A DNA stretch of 64,000 nt from positions 62,001 through 126,000 of the forward strand of contig WUUP01000005.1 of assembly GCA_009833045.1 (NCBI GenBank), read 5' to 3'. Positions 37,484-46,934 of this stretch are shown here, one piece after another. The position numbers and the translations under genes are program-made. Within the stretch, counting starts at the first letter, position 1; the number at the start of each line of letters is the position of its first letter. The notes beneath the pieces were generated by a model that was not told the origin of the DNA, made no database searches, and saw only the letters and a list, made by a program, of their open reading frames with translations. This DNA comes from Saprospirales bacterium GYS_P2D. GTDB taxonomy: Bacteria; Bacteroidota; Bacteroidia; Chitinophagales; Saprospiraceae.

Positions 37484-39883
37484 ATGTTCAAGAATAAATA
37501 TATACTTAGCCAGATGTCAGATGAAGGGGATTTTGGGCCTTTGATTTCTTTAGAGGAAGAAGATAATCTTGACCCAGACAGCATTCCTGCGACCCTTCCT
37601 GTATTAGCTTTAAAAAATACAGTTTTGTTTCCAGGGGTGGTCATACCGATCACCATAGGCCGTGATAAGTCTATCAAGGCTGTCAAAAAGTCCTATGAAA
37701 AGCATAAGTATATCAGTGTTCACTCCCAAAAAGAGTTGAAAAACGAAGACCCTTCGTTTGAGGATCTATATAGTAATGGCTGTATTGCCAAGATCATCAA
37801 AATGATCAAAATGCCAGACGGGTCGACTACAGCGATCTTGCAAGGAAAGATCAAAAGTGAACTACAGGATTTGATTTTAGAGGATCCATACCTCGAGGGG
37901 AATATTTTACTCAAGTCGGATATACACCCTACGGACCAGTTAGAGTTTGAAGCTATCATGGCCTCTATCAAGGATATGGCAATAAAGATCATAGAGCTAT
38001 CTCCTCATATACCATCTGAGGCTGCTGCGATGCTGGATAATATGAAGAGCTCTGCATTTTTGATCAACTTCATAGCGTCCAATATCAATATTACCGTCAA
38101 GGAAAAACAAGGTGTACTCGATATAGATAGCGTGCCTGATAGAGCACAGAAAGTAATGGGACATCTCGATGCACAGCTACAGCTATTGGAGCTTAGATCT
38201 AAGATCGAAAATAAAGTACGTACAGATATAGAGAAGCAGCAGAGAGACTACTTCCTTAATCAGCAGCTCAAGACCATACAGGAGGAGCTCGGTCAGAATC
38301 CTCAACAAGAACAGGTCAATGAATTAGCCAAAAGAGCTAAGTCCAAGAAATGGCCAGTATATGTCAGAGACCAATTTCTCAAAGAGCTCAATAAAGTAAA
38401 GCGAATCAATCCTCAAGTGGCGGAATATTCTGTGAGTCTCAATTATCTGGAGCTCATGTTGGATCTCCCTTGGGAGACCTATACTAAGGACAATTTTAAT
38501 CTAAAAAGAGTCAAAAAAGTACTTGATAAAGAGCACTATGGCCTCGAAAAGGTCAAGGAGCGTATCATAGAGCATCTCGCTGTGCTCAAGCTAAAAGGTG
38601 ACATGAAGGCCCCTATCCTCTGTCTCGTAGGCCCTCCTGGAGTAGGTAAGACCTCTCTGGGCAAGTCAATAGCGACTGCACTCAAGCGAGAATTCATCCG
38701 AATGTCACTGGGTGGACTACATGATGAAAGTGAGATCCGTGGTCACCGAAAGACCTATATCGGAGCGATGCCAGGTCGTATCATCCAGAGTCTGAAGAAA
38801 GCGGGCTCTTCTAACCCTGTATTTATACTTGACGAGATAGATAAGATAGGCAAGGACTTCAGAGGAGATCCTTCTTCGGCACTTTTAGAGGTGTTGGACC
38901 CAGAACAGAATAGCACGTTTTATGATAATTACCTTGAGCTCGAGTATGACCTCAGCAAAGTAATGTTCATCGCTACGGCTAACTCGCTCAATACGATCCA
39001 GCCTGCGCTGCTCGATAGGATGGAGATCATCGATATCAGCGGATACTCGACAGAAGAAAAAATAGAAATAGCTGCGAAGCACCTCGTGCCGCATCAGCTC
39101 AAAGAGCACGGACTCAAGTCCCCTCAAGTGAGTCTGACAAAGCGTGTCATCCAGCAGATCATACAAGACTATACTCGAGAGTCTGGAGTGAGATCGCTCA
39201 ATCGGCAGATAGCTGGTGTCATGAGAAATGCCGCTAAGCGAATCGCTCTCGATGATGAGACTAAGGTATCTGTCAAATTAACAGACTTAGAAGAGGTATT
39301 GGGCCCAACCAAATTCTCTAATGAAAAATACACTAATACTAAGCTAAGTGGAGTAGCAATAGGTCTCGCATGGACACGAGTCGGAGGAGATATGCTGTAT
39401 ATCGAGGCCAGTCTCAATAAGGGCAAAGGCAAACTGACATTGACAGGTAATCTCGGCGACGTCATGAAAGAGTCAGCGACTACTGCACTCAGCTATATTA
39501 AAGCAAATGCTGAGGATATAGGTATTGATCATAAAGTATTCGAGGAGAATGATATTCACATACACGTCCCAGAAGGTGCTATACCTAAGGATGGTCCGAG
39601 TGCAGGTATCACGATGATGACAGCTCTCACCTCAGTCTTGAGAGATCAGCCTGTGAGACCCTATCTGGCGATGACAGGTGAGATCACACTCAGAGGACAG
39701 GTCCTGCCAGTAGGAGGTATCAAGGAGAAAATATTAGCAGCTAAGCGGTCAGGCATCAAAGAAATCATACTCTGCAAGGAGAATGAAAAACATGTACGTC
39801 AGATCCCAGAAGAATATCTGACTAATCTCAAGTTCATCTATGTAGATAAGATGAAAGAGGTCTTGGATCACGCCCTGAGTTAA
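37484..39883 (+). CDS. lon: ATP-dependent protease Lon
   Basis: A 799-residue protease that removes misfolded and regulatory proteins. The N-terminal LON substrate-binding domain (about 40-235) begins [18 protein letters not shown] coiled-coil segment ([20 protein letters not shown]) follows, then the AAA+ module with P-loop GPPGVGKT at 383-390 and Walker B in FILDEIDK. The C-terminal protease domain carries catalytic Ser706 (GPSAG) and Lys749. ATG at 37514 ([10 protein letters not shown]) is an alternative start ten codons later and may be the true one. It is monocistronic, about 130 bases after parE. Confidence 0.97.
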   Translation: MFKNKYILSQMSDEGDFGPLISLEEEDNLDPDSIPATLPVLALKNTVLFPGVVIPITIGRDKSIKAVKKSYEKHKYISVHSQKELKNEDPSFEDLYSNGCIAKIIKMIKMPDGSTTAILQGKIKSELQDLILEDPYLEGNILLKSDIHPTDQLEFEAIMASIKDMAIKIIELSPHIPSEAAAMLDNMKSSAFLINFIASNINITVKEKQGVLDIDSVPDRAQKVMGHLDAQLQLLELRSKIENKVRTDIEKQQRDYFLNQQLKTIQEELGQNPQQEQVNELAKRAKSKKWPVYVRDQFLKELNKVKRINPQVAEYSVSLNYLELMLDLPWETYTKDNFNLKRVKKVLDKEHYGLEKVKERIIEHLAVLKLKGDMKAPILCLVGPPGVGKTSLGKSIATALKREFIRMSLGGLHDESEIRGHRKTYIGAMPGRIIQSLKKAGSSNPVFILDEIDKIGKDFRGDPSSALLEVLDPEQNSTFYDNYLELEYDLSKVMFIATANSLNTIQPALLDRMEIIDISGYSTEEKIEIAAKHLVPHQLKEHGLKSPQVSLTKRVIQQIIQDYTRESGVRSLNRQIAGVMRNAAKRIALDDETKVSVKLTDLEEVLGPTKFSNEKYTNTKLSGVAIGLAWTRVGGDMLYIEASLNKGKGKLTLTGNLGDVMKESATTALSYIKANAEDIGIDHKVFEENDIHIHVPEGAIPKDGPSAGITMMTALTSVLRDQPVRPYLAMTGEITLRGQVLPVGGIKEKILAAKRSGIKEIILCKENEKHVRQIPEEYLTNLKFIYVDKMKEVLDHALS

Positions 39884-39969
39884 ATGGCTGTTAAAATGTA
39901 CCTCTGCGTACATCTGACGGTATGACATTGGTTTTATTCATACCTTTATTAGTGTAAGAAGAGAGGTAT

Positions 39970-40620
39970 ATGGACAGACAGTTATTTATGAGATTTTCGC
40001 TGTTAGCATTTATGTTTTTACTGGTATCAGTTGGGATGGCACAGGATGAGCCCACTAAGGTGGTTCAGTTTTCTGGTCGAGTGGTCACTGCGGACAATGG
40101 TAAGATCGAAAAACTCATATATGTCAATGTGGCGGTAGAAGGTACTCCTAGAGGTGTTAATTCTGATATTGATGGATTCTTTTCGCTACCAGTCCGAGAG
40201 GGAGAGACGGTGCTATTTAGTACGGTAGGGTATGAGAGGAAGAAATTCACCATACCAAGCGGTATAGAAGGCAATATGTTTTCGAAGGATATCATCATGA
40301 AGAAAGATACCTTATTCTTACCAGAGGCCTTGATCTATCCATGGCCCGATAAGGATTATTTCAAGATAGAGTTTCTGGCCTTGGATGTGAGTGATGTCTT
40401 TGAGGATATCGTCGCAGAGAACCTTTCTCCAGAAAAGATGCAAATCCTACGAGAAATCCTCCCCGTCGATGGAGGAGAAGTGTCTAAAATCGAACTTAAC
40501 AGAGCAGCCCAAAACTATTATTCTGAGGGTCAGCTCAAGCCGCAGAACATTTTTAACCCACTGTCGTGGAAAAAATTCATTGATGCGCTGAAGCGAGGAG
40601 ACTTCAAGAAGAAGGAGTAG
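39970..40620 (+). CDS. Exported protein with carboxypeptidase-regulatory-like domain
   Basis: A 216-residue protein with a signal peptide (MDRQLFMRFSLLAFMFLLVSVGMAQ, cut near 25). Residues about 35-120 form a CarboxypepD_reg-like beta-sandwich (FSGRVVTADNGKIEKLIYVNV...GVNSDIDGFFSLPVREGETVLFSTVGY) like that at the start of TonB receptors, but there is no plug or barrel. The C-terminal 95 residues are helical with a basic end (KRGDFKKKE). The role is unknown. It lies between lon and metF as a single gene. Confidence 0.78.
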   Translation: MDRQLFMRFSLLAFMFLLVSVGMAQDEPTKVVQFSGRVVTADNGKIEKLIYVNVAVEGTPRGVNSDIDGFFSLPVREGETVLFSTVGYERKKFTIPSGIEGNMFSKDIIMKKDTLFLPEALIYPWPDKDYFKIEFLALDVSDVFEDIVAENLSPEKMQILREILPVDGGEVSKIELNRAAQNYYSEGQLKPQNIFNPLSWKKFIDALKRGDFKKKE

Positions 40621-40722
40621 CTATCCCTTATCCATACTGACTCCATTTTTCTTCTGAAATCTGAATGGGCTTAAGAATACTGGGCTATACGCTATATTCG
40701 CAGGAAATTTCTAACAGTCATC

Positions 40723-41679
40723 ATGAAGGTAACAGAGTACTTTGAGAAAAAGCCTGATCACACTTATGTGTCATTTGAGGTATTGCCTCCACTAAAAGGA
40801 GGCGGCATGAAATCGATATTTGAGACTTTAGACCCCTTAATGGAGTTTAAACCACCTTTCATAGATGTGACCTATCATAGAGAGGAGTATATCTACAATC
40901 AAAAAGACTCTGGATACTATGAAAAGATCGCAATCCGCAAACGTCCCGGCACTGTAGGAATATGTGCTGCCATTATGCATAGATATGGCGTCGATGCTGT
41001 CCCTCATTTGATCTGTGGTGGCTTCACTAAAGAAGAAACAGAGAATGCATTGATTGATTTGAATTTTCTGAATATCAATAATGTATTGGCACTCCGAGGA
41101 GATGCCCGAAGATTTGAAGATAAGTTTGTACCTCAACAAGGAGGTCATAAATATGCACTCGATCTTGTCAAGCAGGTCAGTGATATGAATCAAGGGAAAT
41201 ATCTTGATAAGGGTATTGAAAACGGGGAGAAGATGGATTTCTGCATCGGAGTAGCAGGCTATCCAGAGAAACATTTTGAAGCACCCAATTTTGAGAATGA
41301 TCTTCAGTTTACCAAAGAAAAGATAGATGCAGGAGCTTCCTACATAGTCACACAGATGTTTTTTGATAATGAGAAATACTTTGACTATGTGGACAAGTGC
41401 AAAGAGCATGGGATGAATGTGCCGATCGTGCCAGGTCTAAAGCCATTGACTAAGAAATATCAGTTGAATTCTATTCCTCGTCGATTCTTCATCAATTTAC
41501 CAGAGGCATTGGCTAAAGAAATACAGAAAGCTAAAACTGCTGATGCGATCAAGGAGGTCGGTATCGAGTGGGCTATCGAGCAGTGTAAAGAGCTCAAAGC
41601 ACGCAATGTACCGTGTCTTCATTTTTACACTATGGGAGACTGGGATACGACTAAGCGTATCATCGAAGCTGTCATGTAA
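40723..41679 (+). CDS. metF: Methylenetetrahydrofolate reductase
   Basis: A 318-residue FAD-containing TIM-barrel enzyme reducing 5,10-methylene- to 5-methyltetrahydrofolate for methionine synthesis. Conserved features are SFEVLPPLKGGG at the start (Glu in the active site), DVTYH, the LALRGDARR loop after residue 120, and IVTQMFFDNEKYF. Length is close to the bacterial norm. There is no riboswitch-like structure in the 100 bases upstream; an imperfect TATATTCG box is at 40693-40700. No methionine-synthase gene is adjacent. Confidence 0.95.
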   Translation: MKVTEYFEKKPDHTYVSFEVLPPLKGGGMKSIFETLDPLMEFKPPFIDVTYHREEYIYNQKDSGYYEKIAIRKRPGTVGICAAIMHRYGVDAVPHLICGGFTKEETENALIDLNFLNINNVLALRGDARRFEDKFVPQQGGHKYALDLVKQVSDMNQGKYLDKGIENGEKMDFCIGVAGYPEKHFEAPNFENDLQFTKEKIDAGASYIVTQMFFDNEKYFDYVDKCKEHGMNVPIVPGLKPLTKKYQLNSIPRRFFINLPEALAKEIQKAKTADAIKEVGIEWAIEQCKELKARNVPCLHFYTMGDWDTTKRIIEAVM

Positions 41680-41771
41680 GAGGGTGCTAAAGCAGCAGAT
41701 AAGATCCAGTCCTCGTTCTTATGAATAGAATGTCAGTTGATATTCACATAGGTTAATAGTACATTTAGAGG

Positions 41772-42335
41772 ATGGACTTCGTATTAGGATTAGATCATGA
41801 GGCTGATTATATCGCCGCCTGCGCCCGCAACGAGCGGTGGGCCCAGGAGATCGTCTATAAGGAGTACTATCCTATCATGATGTCGATATGTCTGCGATAC
41901 TCTAATAATCGAGAAGACGCATTGGACATCTTGCACGAAGGATTCATCAAGGTATTCAAGCACATATCAAAGTTTAAGCAAGGGACTTCTCTGTCTGCCT
42001 GGATGAAAAGAGTCATGGTGAATACAGCAATCGACTACTATCGTAAGCGGGTCAGGAGACGGACAGAAGATCTCGATACCGTACTCGATATGTCATCGAG
42101 TGGTCCCGACGTCATCAGCCAGATGACGGCCCAAGAGATCTTAGTCTGTCTGCAGCAGCTATCACCATCTTATCGTACAGTATTTAACCTATACGTCATT
42201 GAGGGATATTCGCATAAGGAGATCGCCGAGCAACTCGACATCTCTGAAAGTACGTCCCGATCCAATCTGGTCAAAGCCAGGACAAAATTGAAAGTATTGT
42301 TAGCAGCGAAGAGTGAGGAATATGGCAAAAGATAG
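41772..42335 (+). CDS. ECF-type RNA polymerase sigma factor
   Basis: A 187-residue group 4 sigma factor. Region 2 (about 25-95) includes YPIMMSICLRYSNNREDALDILHEGFIKVF for core and -10 binding. Region 4 (about 120-178) has YSHKEIAEQLDISESTSRSNL, a helix-turn-helix for -35 recognition. There is no region 3. The gene overlaps the next by 14 bases, so both proteins are probably made together, the usual layout of a sigma factor and its membrane regulator. A TACATTTA box lies only 5 bases before the ATG. Confidence 0.93.
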   Translation: MDFVLGLDHEADYIAACARNERWAQEIVYKEYYPIMMSICLRYSNNREDALDILHEGFIKVFKHISKFKQGTSLSAWMKRVMVNTAIDYYRKRVRRRTEDLDTVLDMSSSGPDVISQMTAQEILVCLQQLSPSYRTVFNLYVIEGYSHKEIAEQLDISESTSRSNLVKARTKLKVLLAAKSEEYGKR

Positions 42336-43785
42336 GTTTGATGATGAAATACGAGATCTCTTAGGCGGACATACACCTGAGTATGATGCTAGCTCGTGGG
42401 ATAAGCTTTCTCAGACCTTAGATGAGATGGATGGCGAAGGCGAGGCTGATTTTGAGCCGATGATGAAAGAGAAACTCGAAAGCTACACCGCTCCTCTCAA
42501 GGAAAGTCATTGGCTAAAATTCAAAGAAGAACTTGAGGCACTCGAAAGACGTCGCTACAGACTCTGGGCTATCAAGCTTACGGAGTCGGTCATTGTCTTA
42601 TTGTTGCTTTTCACATATTGGAACTATACACAGCTGAAGTCAGAGAAGACTGATAACATTCACTATGCAGCTGTAGAAGAGAATACTATAGAAAGCGAAT
42701 CTCAATCTTCAAATCCTATAGTGGCTTTAAATGCTAGTCAACAAGAGGGTATCCATCAAGAACAAACATCGATAGCAGCAAGTGAAGACTTTAAAACGAT
42801 AAATGGATCAACTGTAGCAGGAGAAATTTTAAGTGTAAATACTTCATCCACGATAGAAGAAAGAGCGTTTGATAAAGCCAAATCGGTATATTCTACAATA
42901 GGTGATTTATTAAGTACGCTATCGGCCCCGATCAATGATCAGTCTACCCCTATGCAATCGGAAGCTATAGCCGAAGAAAGTAATCTAAACCTCTTTGATC
43001 ACGATTATTTTCATTCTATTGCTCGCATAGCACTATCACCTTTTGATCTGACTCTACCTATAGTAGCATACGCTCCAGAACAGGTAGTGATCATCAATAA
43101 TCTGAACACAAAAAGTAATAGTCAAGATGGCTTTTGGCTATCAATACCTGTATCTCAAGATTTTAACTTTGTTAACTCAGCTATTAATCTCGATTACTTT
43201 GCCTCACAGGTGTCATCTGGAGTCTATGGTTCATCGATCGGTATACTGGGGTCATATATGAAGGGGTCCATTGAGCTCGAGACAGGTCTGCGATATAGTG
43301 ATAAGAGCTATGCTCCAGGTCTACTACGCAGCTTCTCTAAGGCCAGTGCCGATACTTATTTGGAGTCACAGCTGGACTTCGTACGATTCAATCAGCTACA
43401 GGTACCAGTAGTGGTTAAGCTACATGCGCTCAGTGATAGCAGAGTCAATTTGTACTCGATGGCTGGATTTGCTATCAATGGAGTATTAGACTATGACTAC
43501 AATATCCGTAAGTCGGTACAGCCATCTGCCAGAGTGACATTCTTTGCGGATGAACCGCAGCTGGACATAGCGAATCTGCCAGAAGGAATCTTAGAAGGAG
43601 GTCGTGCTCAAAATAACATGTTCGTGACTGGAGTGCTCGGTCTTGGAGTACAGACCCAAATGCCCAATGGTGCTGCTCTATTCTTTCAGCCACAGTATCA
43701 GTTTAGTGTGATCGGGGATCTCAATGACTATGTACGAAATGTGAATACACTGAGTATAGAAGCAGGAATTAAGTTTAAATTTTAG
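42322..43785 (+). CDS. Putative sigma regulator: cytoplasmic segment, one TM helix, C-terminal beta-barrel-like domain
   Basis: A 487-residue protein. ATG at 42322 is chosen; a GTG at 42313 would add three residues. Residues 1-80 are acidic and cytoplasmic-like, with two copies of a short Trp motif (SSWDKLSQTLDEM around Trp26; SHWLKFKEELEAL around Trp64). One hydrophobic helix spans about 81-102. A polar Ser/Glu-rich linker (about 105-260) follows. From about 265 to the end there are alternating strands and a terminal NTLSIEAGIKFKF typical of an outer-membrane barrel (PorT-like). It overlaps the ECF sigma gene, which suggests an anti-sigma-like sensor reaching across the periplasm. No known anti-sigma zinc motif is present, so this is inferred. 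Confidence 0.7.
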   Translation: MAKDRFDDEIRDLLGGHTPEYDASSWDKLSQTLDEMDGEGEADFEPMMKEKLESYTAPLKESHWLKFKEELEALERRRYRLWAIKLTESVIVLLLLFTYWNYTQLKSEKTDNIHYAAVEENTIESESQSSNPIVALNASQQEGIHQEQTSIAASEDFKTINGSTVAGEILSVNTSSTIEERAFDKAKSVYSTIGDLLSTLSAPINDQSTPMQSEAIAEESNLNLFDHDYFHSIARIALSPFDLTLPIVAYAPEQVVIINNLNTKSNSQDGFWLSIPVSQDFNFVNSAINLDYFASQVSSGVYGSSIGILGSYMKGSIELETGLRYSDKSYAPGLLRSFSKASADTYLESQLDFVRFNQLQVPVVVKLHALSDSRVNLYSMAGFAINGVLDYDYNIRKSVQPSARVTFFADEPQLDIANLPEGILEGGRAQNNMFVTGVLGLGVQTQMPNGAALFFQPQYQFSVIGDLNDYVRNVNTLSIEAGIKFKF

Positions 43786-43834
43786 GTTATAAAGCTTTTT
43801 CCCGTAGAAATGTTAATAGACTTAAGAAGTCCTA

Positions 43835-44440
43835 TCAACTCATGAAGGCATATCGTTTACCCTGCGTTGAGTATATTTTCCACCATTTTCTCCATCCAAC
43901 AATAGCCAATATCAAATACGTAAAGTAAAGTAGCGATATCAAAGGCGCTCCTCTTGACCAATAGAGATAGATGCAGAGTATATCGATAGCGATCCAATAG
44001 CCCCAAGTGTCAAGTAGCTTATATACCATCAAAAAAGTCGCAAATATGGATAGGATAGAAGTGAATCCGTCTATGTATGGAAAGGCAGCATCCGAATTAT
44101 AGTCCATGATATATCCAGTCGGGAGTGCCAAGATCAGTGCTAAAAAGATATAGCTCAAGGATTTGGAGGTCGGTAATTTAGAGATTCTGATTTTTGATTG
44201 TTGGACATTGCCACTGAGCCAAATGTATAGTCCAGCAGCTGCGATCACCGCATAAAACAACTGTATCATGCCATCAAAGTATAGCTTGAGATTAATGAAG
44301 TCCTCAAAAGCGATAGCCACCGTACTGATGATGCTGTAAATCCAGCATTGATTCTTGTTGTACGCAGCGAAGACGATGTAGAGTATTCCAAAAATGAAAC
44401 CTACCCATTGGTAAGTGCTGATGGATGCTATATCCAGCAT
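43835..44440 (-). CDS. pnuC: PnuC-family vitamin/nucleoside transporter
   Basis: A 201-residue inner-membrane protein with seven helices. The family pattern is clear (WVGFIFGILYIVFAAYNKNQCWIYSI, IQLFYAVIAAAGLYIWL, and ending near WRKWWK). PnuC proteins take up nicotinamide riboside by facilitated diffusion; close Bacteroidota relatives move thiamine or riboflavin instead. No riboswitch or biosynthetic neighbour decides the substrate. It begins 13 bases after the OmpA-DUF1573 gene, so it is transcribed with it. Confidence 0.9.
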   Translation of the reverse strand: MLDIASISTYQWVGFIFGILYIVFAAYNKNQCWIYSIISTVAIAFEDFINLKLYFDGMIQLFYAVIAAAGLYIWLSGNVQQSKIRISKLPTSKSLSYIFLALILALPTGYIMDYNSDAAFPYIDGFTSILSIFATFLMVYKLLDTWGYWIAIDILCIYLYWSRGAPLISLLYFTYLILAIVGWRKWWKIYSTQGKRYAFMS

Positions 44441-44453
44441 GAATTACATGATT

Positions 44454-46913
44454 CTATTTATTGACTATGACGACATCTACTAAAAACTTCGCCTCTACTA
44501 CAATAGGATCTGTATTAGCGATGATGTCGAGTGTTTTTTCGTAGGGGCCTTCCATCCCAGCACTATCAAAGATTGCTACAATCTTAGCTGACTCTCCTGG
44601 AGAGACAGGCTCCTCGGGCCATGTGATCTCTGTACACTTACAGGCCGTGACTAAGTCAATGACTAAGTCTGCATCTCCAGTATTTTCAAATTCGAATGTG
44701 ATTTCTGATTTTTCTCCCTGAGTCAGTTTCCCGATATCTATATGATTCTCCTTGAATGTGATGATGGGACCTTGAACAGATTTTAAAAGATCTTTTCTTT
44801 TGAGGATATTACCGGTAGACTGTTTGCCACCGTTATAGGTATCTTTTTTGATCTCTCTTTTGATCTGTATGGAGTCTGGACCAGCGATGATTTTGAATTC
44901 CGTCCTTCTGTTGAATCTATGTTCCTCATCTGTACATCTTACCCCATTTACACATCGATTCAGGATGACGGATTCACCATATCCCACTGCTTTGATGCGA
45001 TCTTCTACGACACCTCTTTTCACGAGCCAGTCTTTTGCAGATTTAGCTCTTTTTTGAGAGAGGTCTTTGTTATATGGGGTCGTACCTCTGGAGTCAGTAT
45101 GTGATGATAGTTCTATCACCATATCTGGGTATTCATTCATGAGCTCGAGGATGGTGTTGAGATCAATCTCTGCATCTGGTAGGATATCCCACTTCTCAAA
45201 GTCGTAGTAAATATTATTGAGTCGAATTGCCTGATTAATAGTGACTGTCTCAATGGTGTATTCTGATAGATCTGGTTCTCCATCTCCATCTTTGTCGTTA
45301 GGATCAGGCGCCACTTCCAGCATTACTTTCTTACGGATCTTAGTGTCTTCTACGATCCCATTGGTAGTGAATTCTATAGTGTCAGATACGTACCCTTCTT
45401 TTGATGTGATTACTTGGTACTTTCGCTCAGAGTACAGATCAAATGGGAATCTGTATTCATCCTCCAAGGTCTTGTCCTCGAGTTCCTCGACGGTCATATC
45501 AAATAACTCGACGGTAGCTCCTTTGAGGGCTTTTTCTTTACCATCTACGAGCTCTCCTACACCGACTAATAGATCGATATCGAGCTGTCTGAGCTCAAAT
45601 GCATAAATATCATAGCAACAAGTCTCGCTCTTCAGTTTTTTCTTTTTTTCATCTGGACGATTTGAGACTAAGTATCCTTTAGTGCCATCAGTGTTGAAGC
45701 TAATCGAGTAGTCGTCATAGGGTCCATTATATTGATGTCCGAGATTGACAGGTGTAGACCAGGCCTTCCCATCCCAGTCACTGCGAAAGATATCGAGATT
45801 GCCCAGACCAGGTAGGGCGTTCGTGCTGAAGTATAGTGCTCCATCATGATAGCTCGGGCCGAGTTCGTTTTCTTCAGTATTGATGGTCTCTCCGAGATTT
45901 GTAGGTGTGCCCATGCGAGTACCATTGATCGTAGAGTAGTAGATATCATATCCACCCATGCCACCGTCCATATCTGAGACGAAGAATAGCACCTCCTCTC
46001 CAAAAAGCTCTCCTACAGATGGCTGCATAGAGATGAAGTCACCATTGACCACTTGGAGTGGCTCAGGTGCACTCCAATCATCAGAGCCCATAGTGCTGTA
46101 GTAGATGTTAGAGGAGATCACAGCTTCATTCTGCAGCGTCTGACGACAGAAAAACATGGTGCGCTTATCTTTTGAGAAAGTCACACCAGTGACATGAAAT
46201 CCGTCCCGATTGATTTTTCTGTTGAGGGGCTCTGGCTTGCCATATCCTTTTTCAGTCATCTCTGACTTATAGAGCTTGGCATGAAAATCAGTCTCCTTAC
46301 CATCGAGCACGATTTCTTTCCTACGTTGAAAAGATGAGAAGTATAGTGTCTTATCATCATACTGTCTTGGTGTATATTCACCATTACCGGTATTGATCTC
46401 TTCACTGCCAAACATGACTACCACATCATTATTAGGAGCGAGACTTTCGGCAATAGCCATACCATCCAGCTCGTTTTGAGCCAACTTACGGAGTTCTTCG
46501 TCATCGCTGAGCGCTAAAAATTTGTCGAACTCTACTTTTGCTTCTGCTTCTTTGCCCAGTGCTCGCAGTACCTTGCCGTATGAGTAGCGATCCTCTACGA
46601 AAATATTATCTATATCCTCCTCGAGTACTCGAGAGTACCATCGCTCCGCATTCTCATAGTCTCGCATTTTATAGTAACTATAGCCGATAGATAGGGCGAC
46701 GTCAGCGGATTTTACTTCTTTGTAGATGTTGCGATACCACTCCAGTGCATTGAAGTAGTCGCCGAGCTCCATTTGCTCATCAGCAGTAGCATACATATCA
46801 TCCAGCTTATAGCTCTTGATAGGCTGAGCAAAAGCTATAGCCCCGATCAATAAAAAGCAAAAACTGAGTAAGAATGATTTCATATTTATGGTAGTCGTTT
46901 TTATCATTTTCAT
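44454..46913 (-). CDS. OmpA-family PD40 protein with C-terminal DUF1573 domain
   Basis: An 819-residue envelope protein. After a signal peptide come TPR-like helices (about 35-150, ALEWYRNIYKEVKSADVALSIGYSYYKM), PD40 beta-propeller blades (about 190-440), a short regulatory-like beta domain, then OmpA (about 575-683, with SSHTDSRGTTPYN...RAKSAKDWL) that binds peptidoglycan. The last 105 residues (715-819) are an added DUF1573 immunoglobulin-like domain (IDIGKLTQGEKSEITFEFENTG...ACKCT). The first part is the layout of PorE-like type IX secretion and gliding components. ATG at 46883 is an alternative start. It follows the PorP gene by 21 bases and precedes pnuC by 13. Confidence 0.88.
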   Translation of the reverse strand: MKMIKTTTINMKSFLLSFCFLLIGAIAFAQPIKSYKLDDMYATADEQMELGDYFNALEWYRNIYKEVKSADVALSIGYSYYKMRDYENAERWYSRVLEEDIDNIFVEDRYSYGKVLRALGKEAEAKVEFDKFLALSDDEELRKLAQNELDGMAIAESLAPNNDVVVMFGSEEINTGNGEYTPRQYDDKTLYFSSFQRRKEIVLDGKETDFHAKLYKSEMTEKGYGKPEPLNRKINRDGFHVTGVTFSKDKRTMFFCRQTLQNEAVISSNIYYSTMGSDDWSAPEPLQVVNGDFISMQPSVGELFGEEVLFFVSDMDGGMGGYDIYYSTINGTRMGTPTNLGETINTEENELGPSYHDGALYFSTNALPGLGNLDIFRSDWDGKAWSTPVNLGHQYNGPYDDYSISFNTDGTKGYLVSNRPDEKKKKLKSETCCYDIYAFELRQLDIDLLVGVGELVDGKEKALKGATVELFDMTVEELEDKTLEDEYRFPFDLYSERKYQVITSKEGYVSDTIEFTTNGIVEDTKIRKKVMLEVAPDPNDKDGDGEPDLSEYTIETVTINQAIRLNNIYYDFEKWDILPDAEIDLNTILELMNEYPDMVIELSSHTDSRGTTPYNKDLSQKRAKSAKDWLVKRGVVEDRIKAVGYGESVILNRCVNGVRCTDEEHRFNRRTEFKIIAGPDSIQIKREIKKDTYNGGKQSTGNILKRKDLLKSVQGPIITFKENHIDIGKLTQGEKSEITFEFENTGDADLVIDLVTACKCTEITWPEEPVSPGESAKIVAIFDSAGMEGPYEKTLDIIANTDPIVVEAKFLVDVVIVNK

Positions 46914-46934
46914 ATTTCTTATTGGGTCGATGGA

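Noticed and set aside
39896-39913. Small hairpin (ATGTAC/GTACAT) after lon
   Set aside because: Only 6 bp with no T run; too weak to call a terminator.
40621-40722. SAM riboswitch before metF
   Set aside because: The 100-base spacer shows no extended stem-loops or conserved core of the known SAM classes.
40837-41409. Antisense open frame of 190 codons over metF
   Set aside because: It lies wholly opposite a well-supported enzyme gene and its translation shows no recognisable domain.
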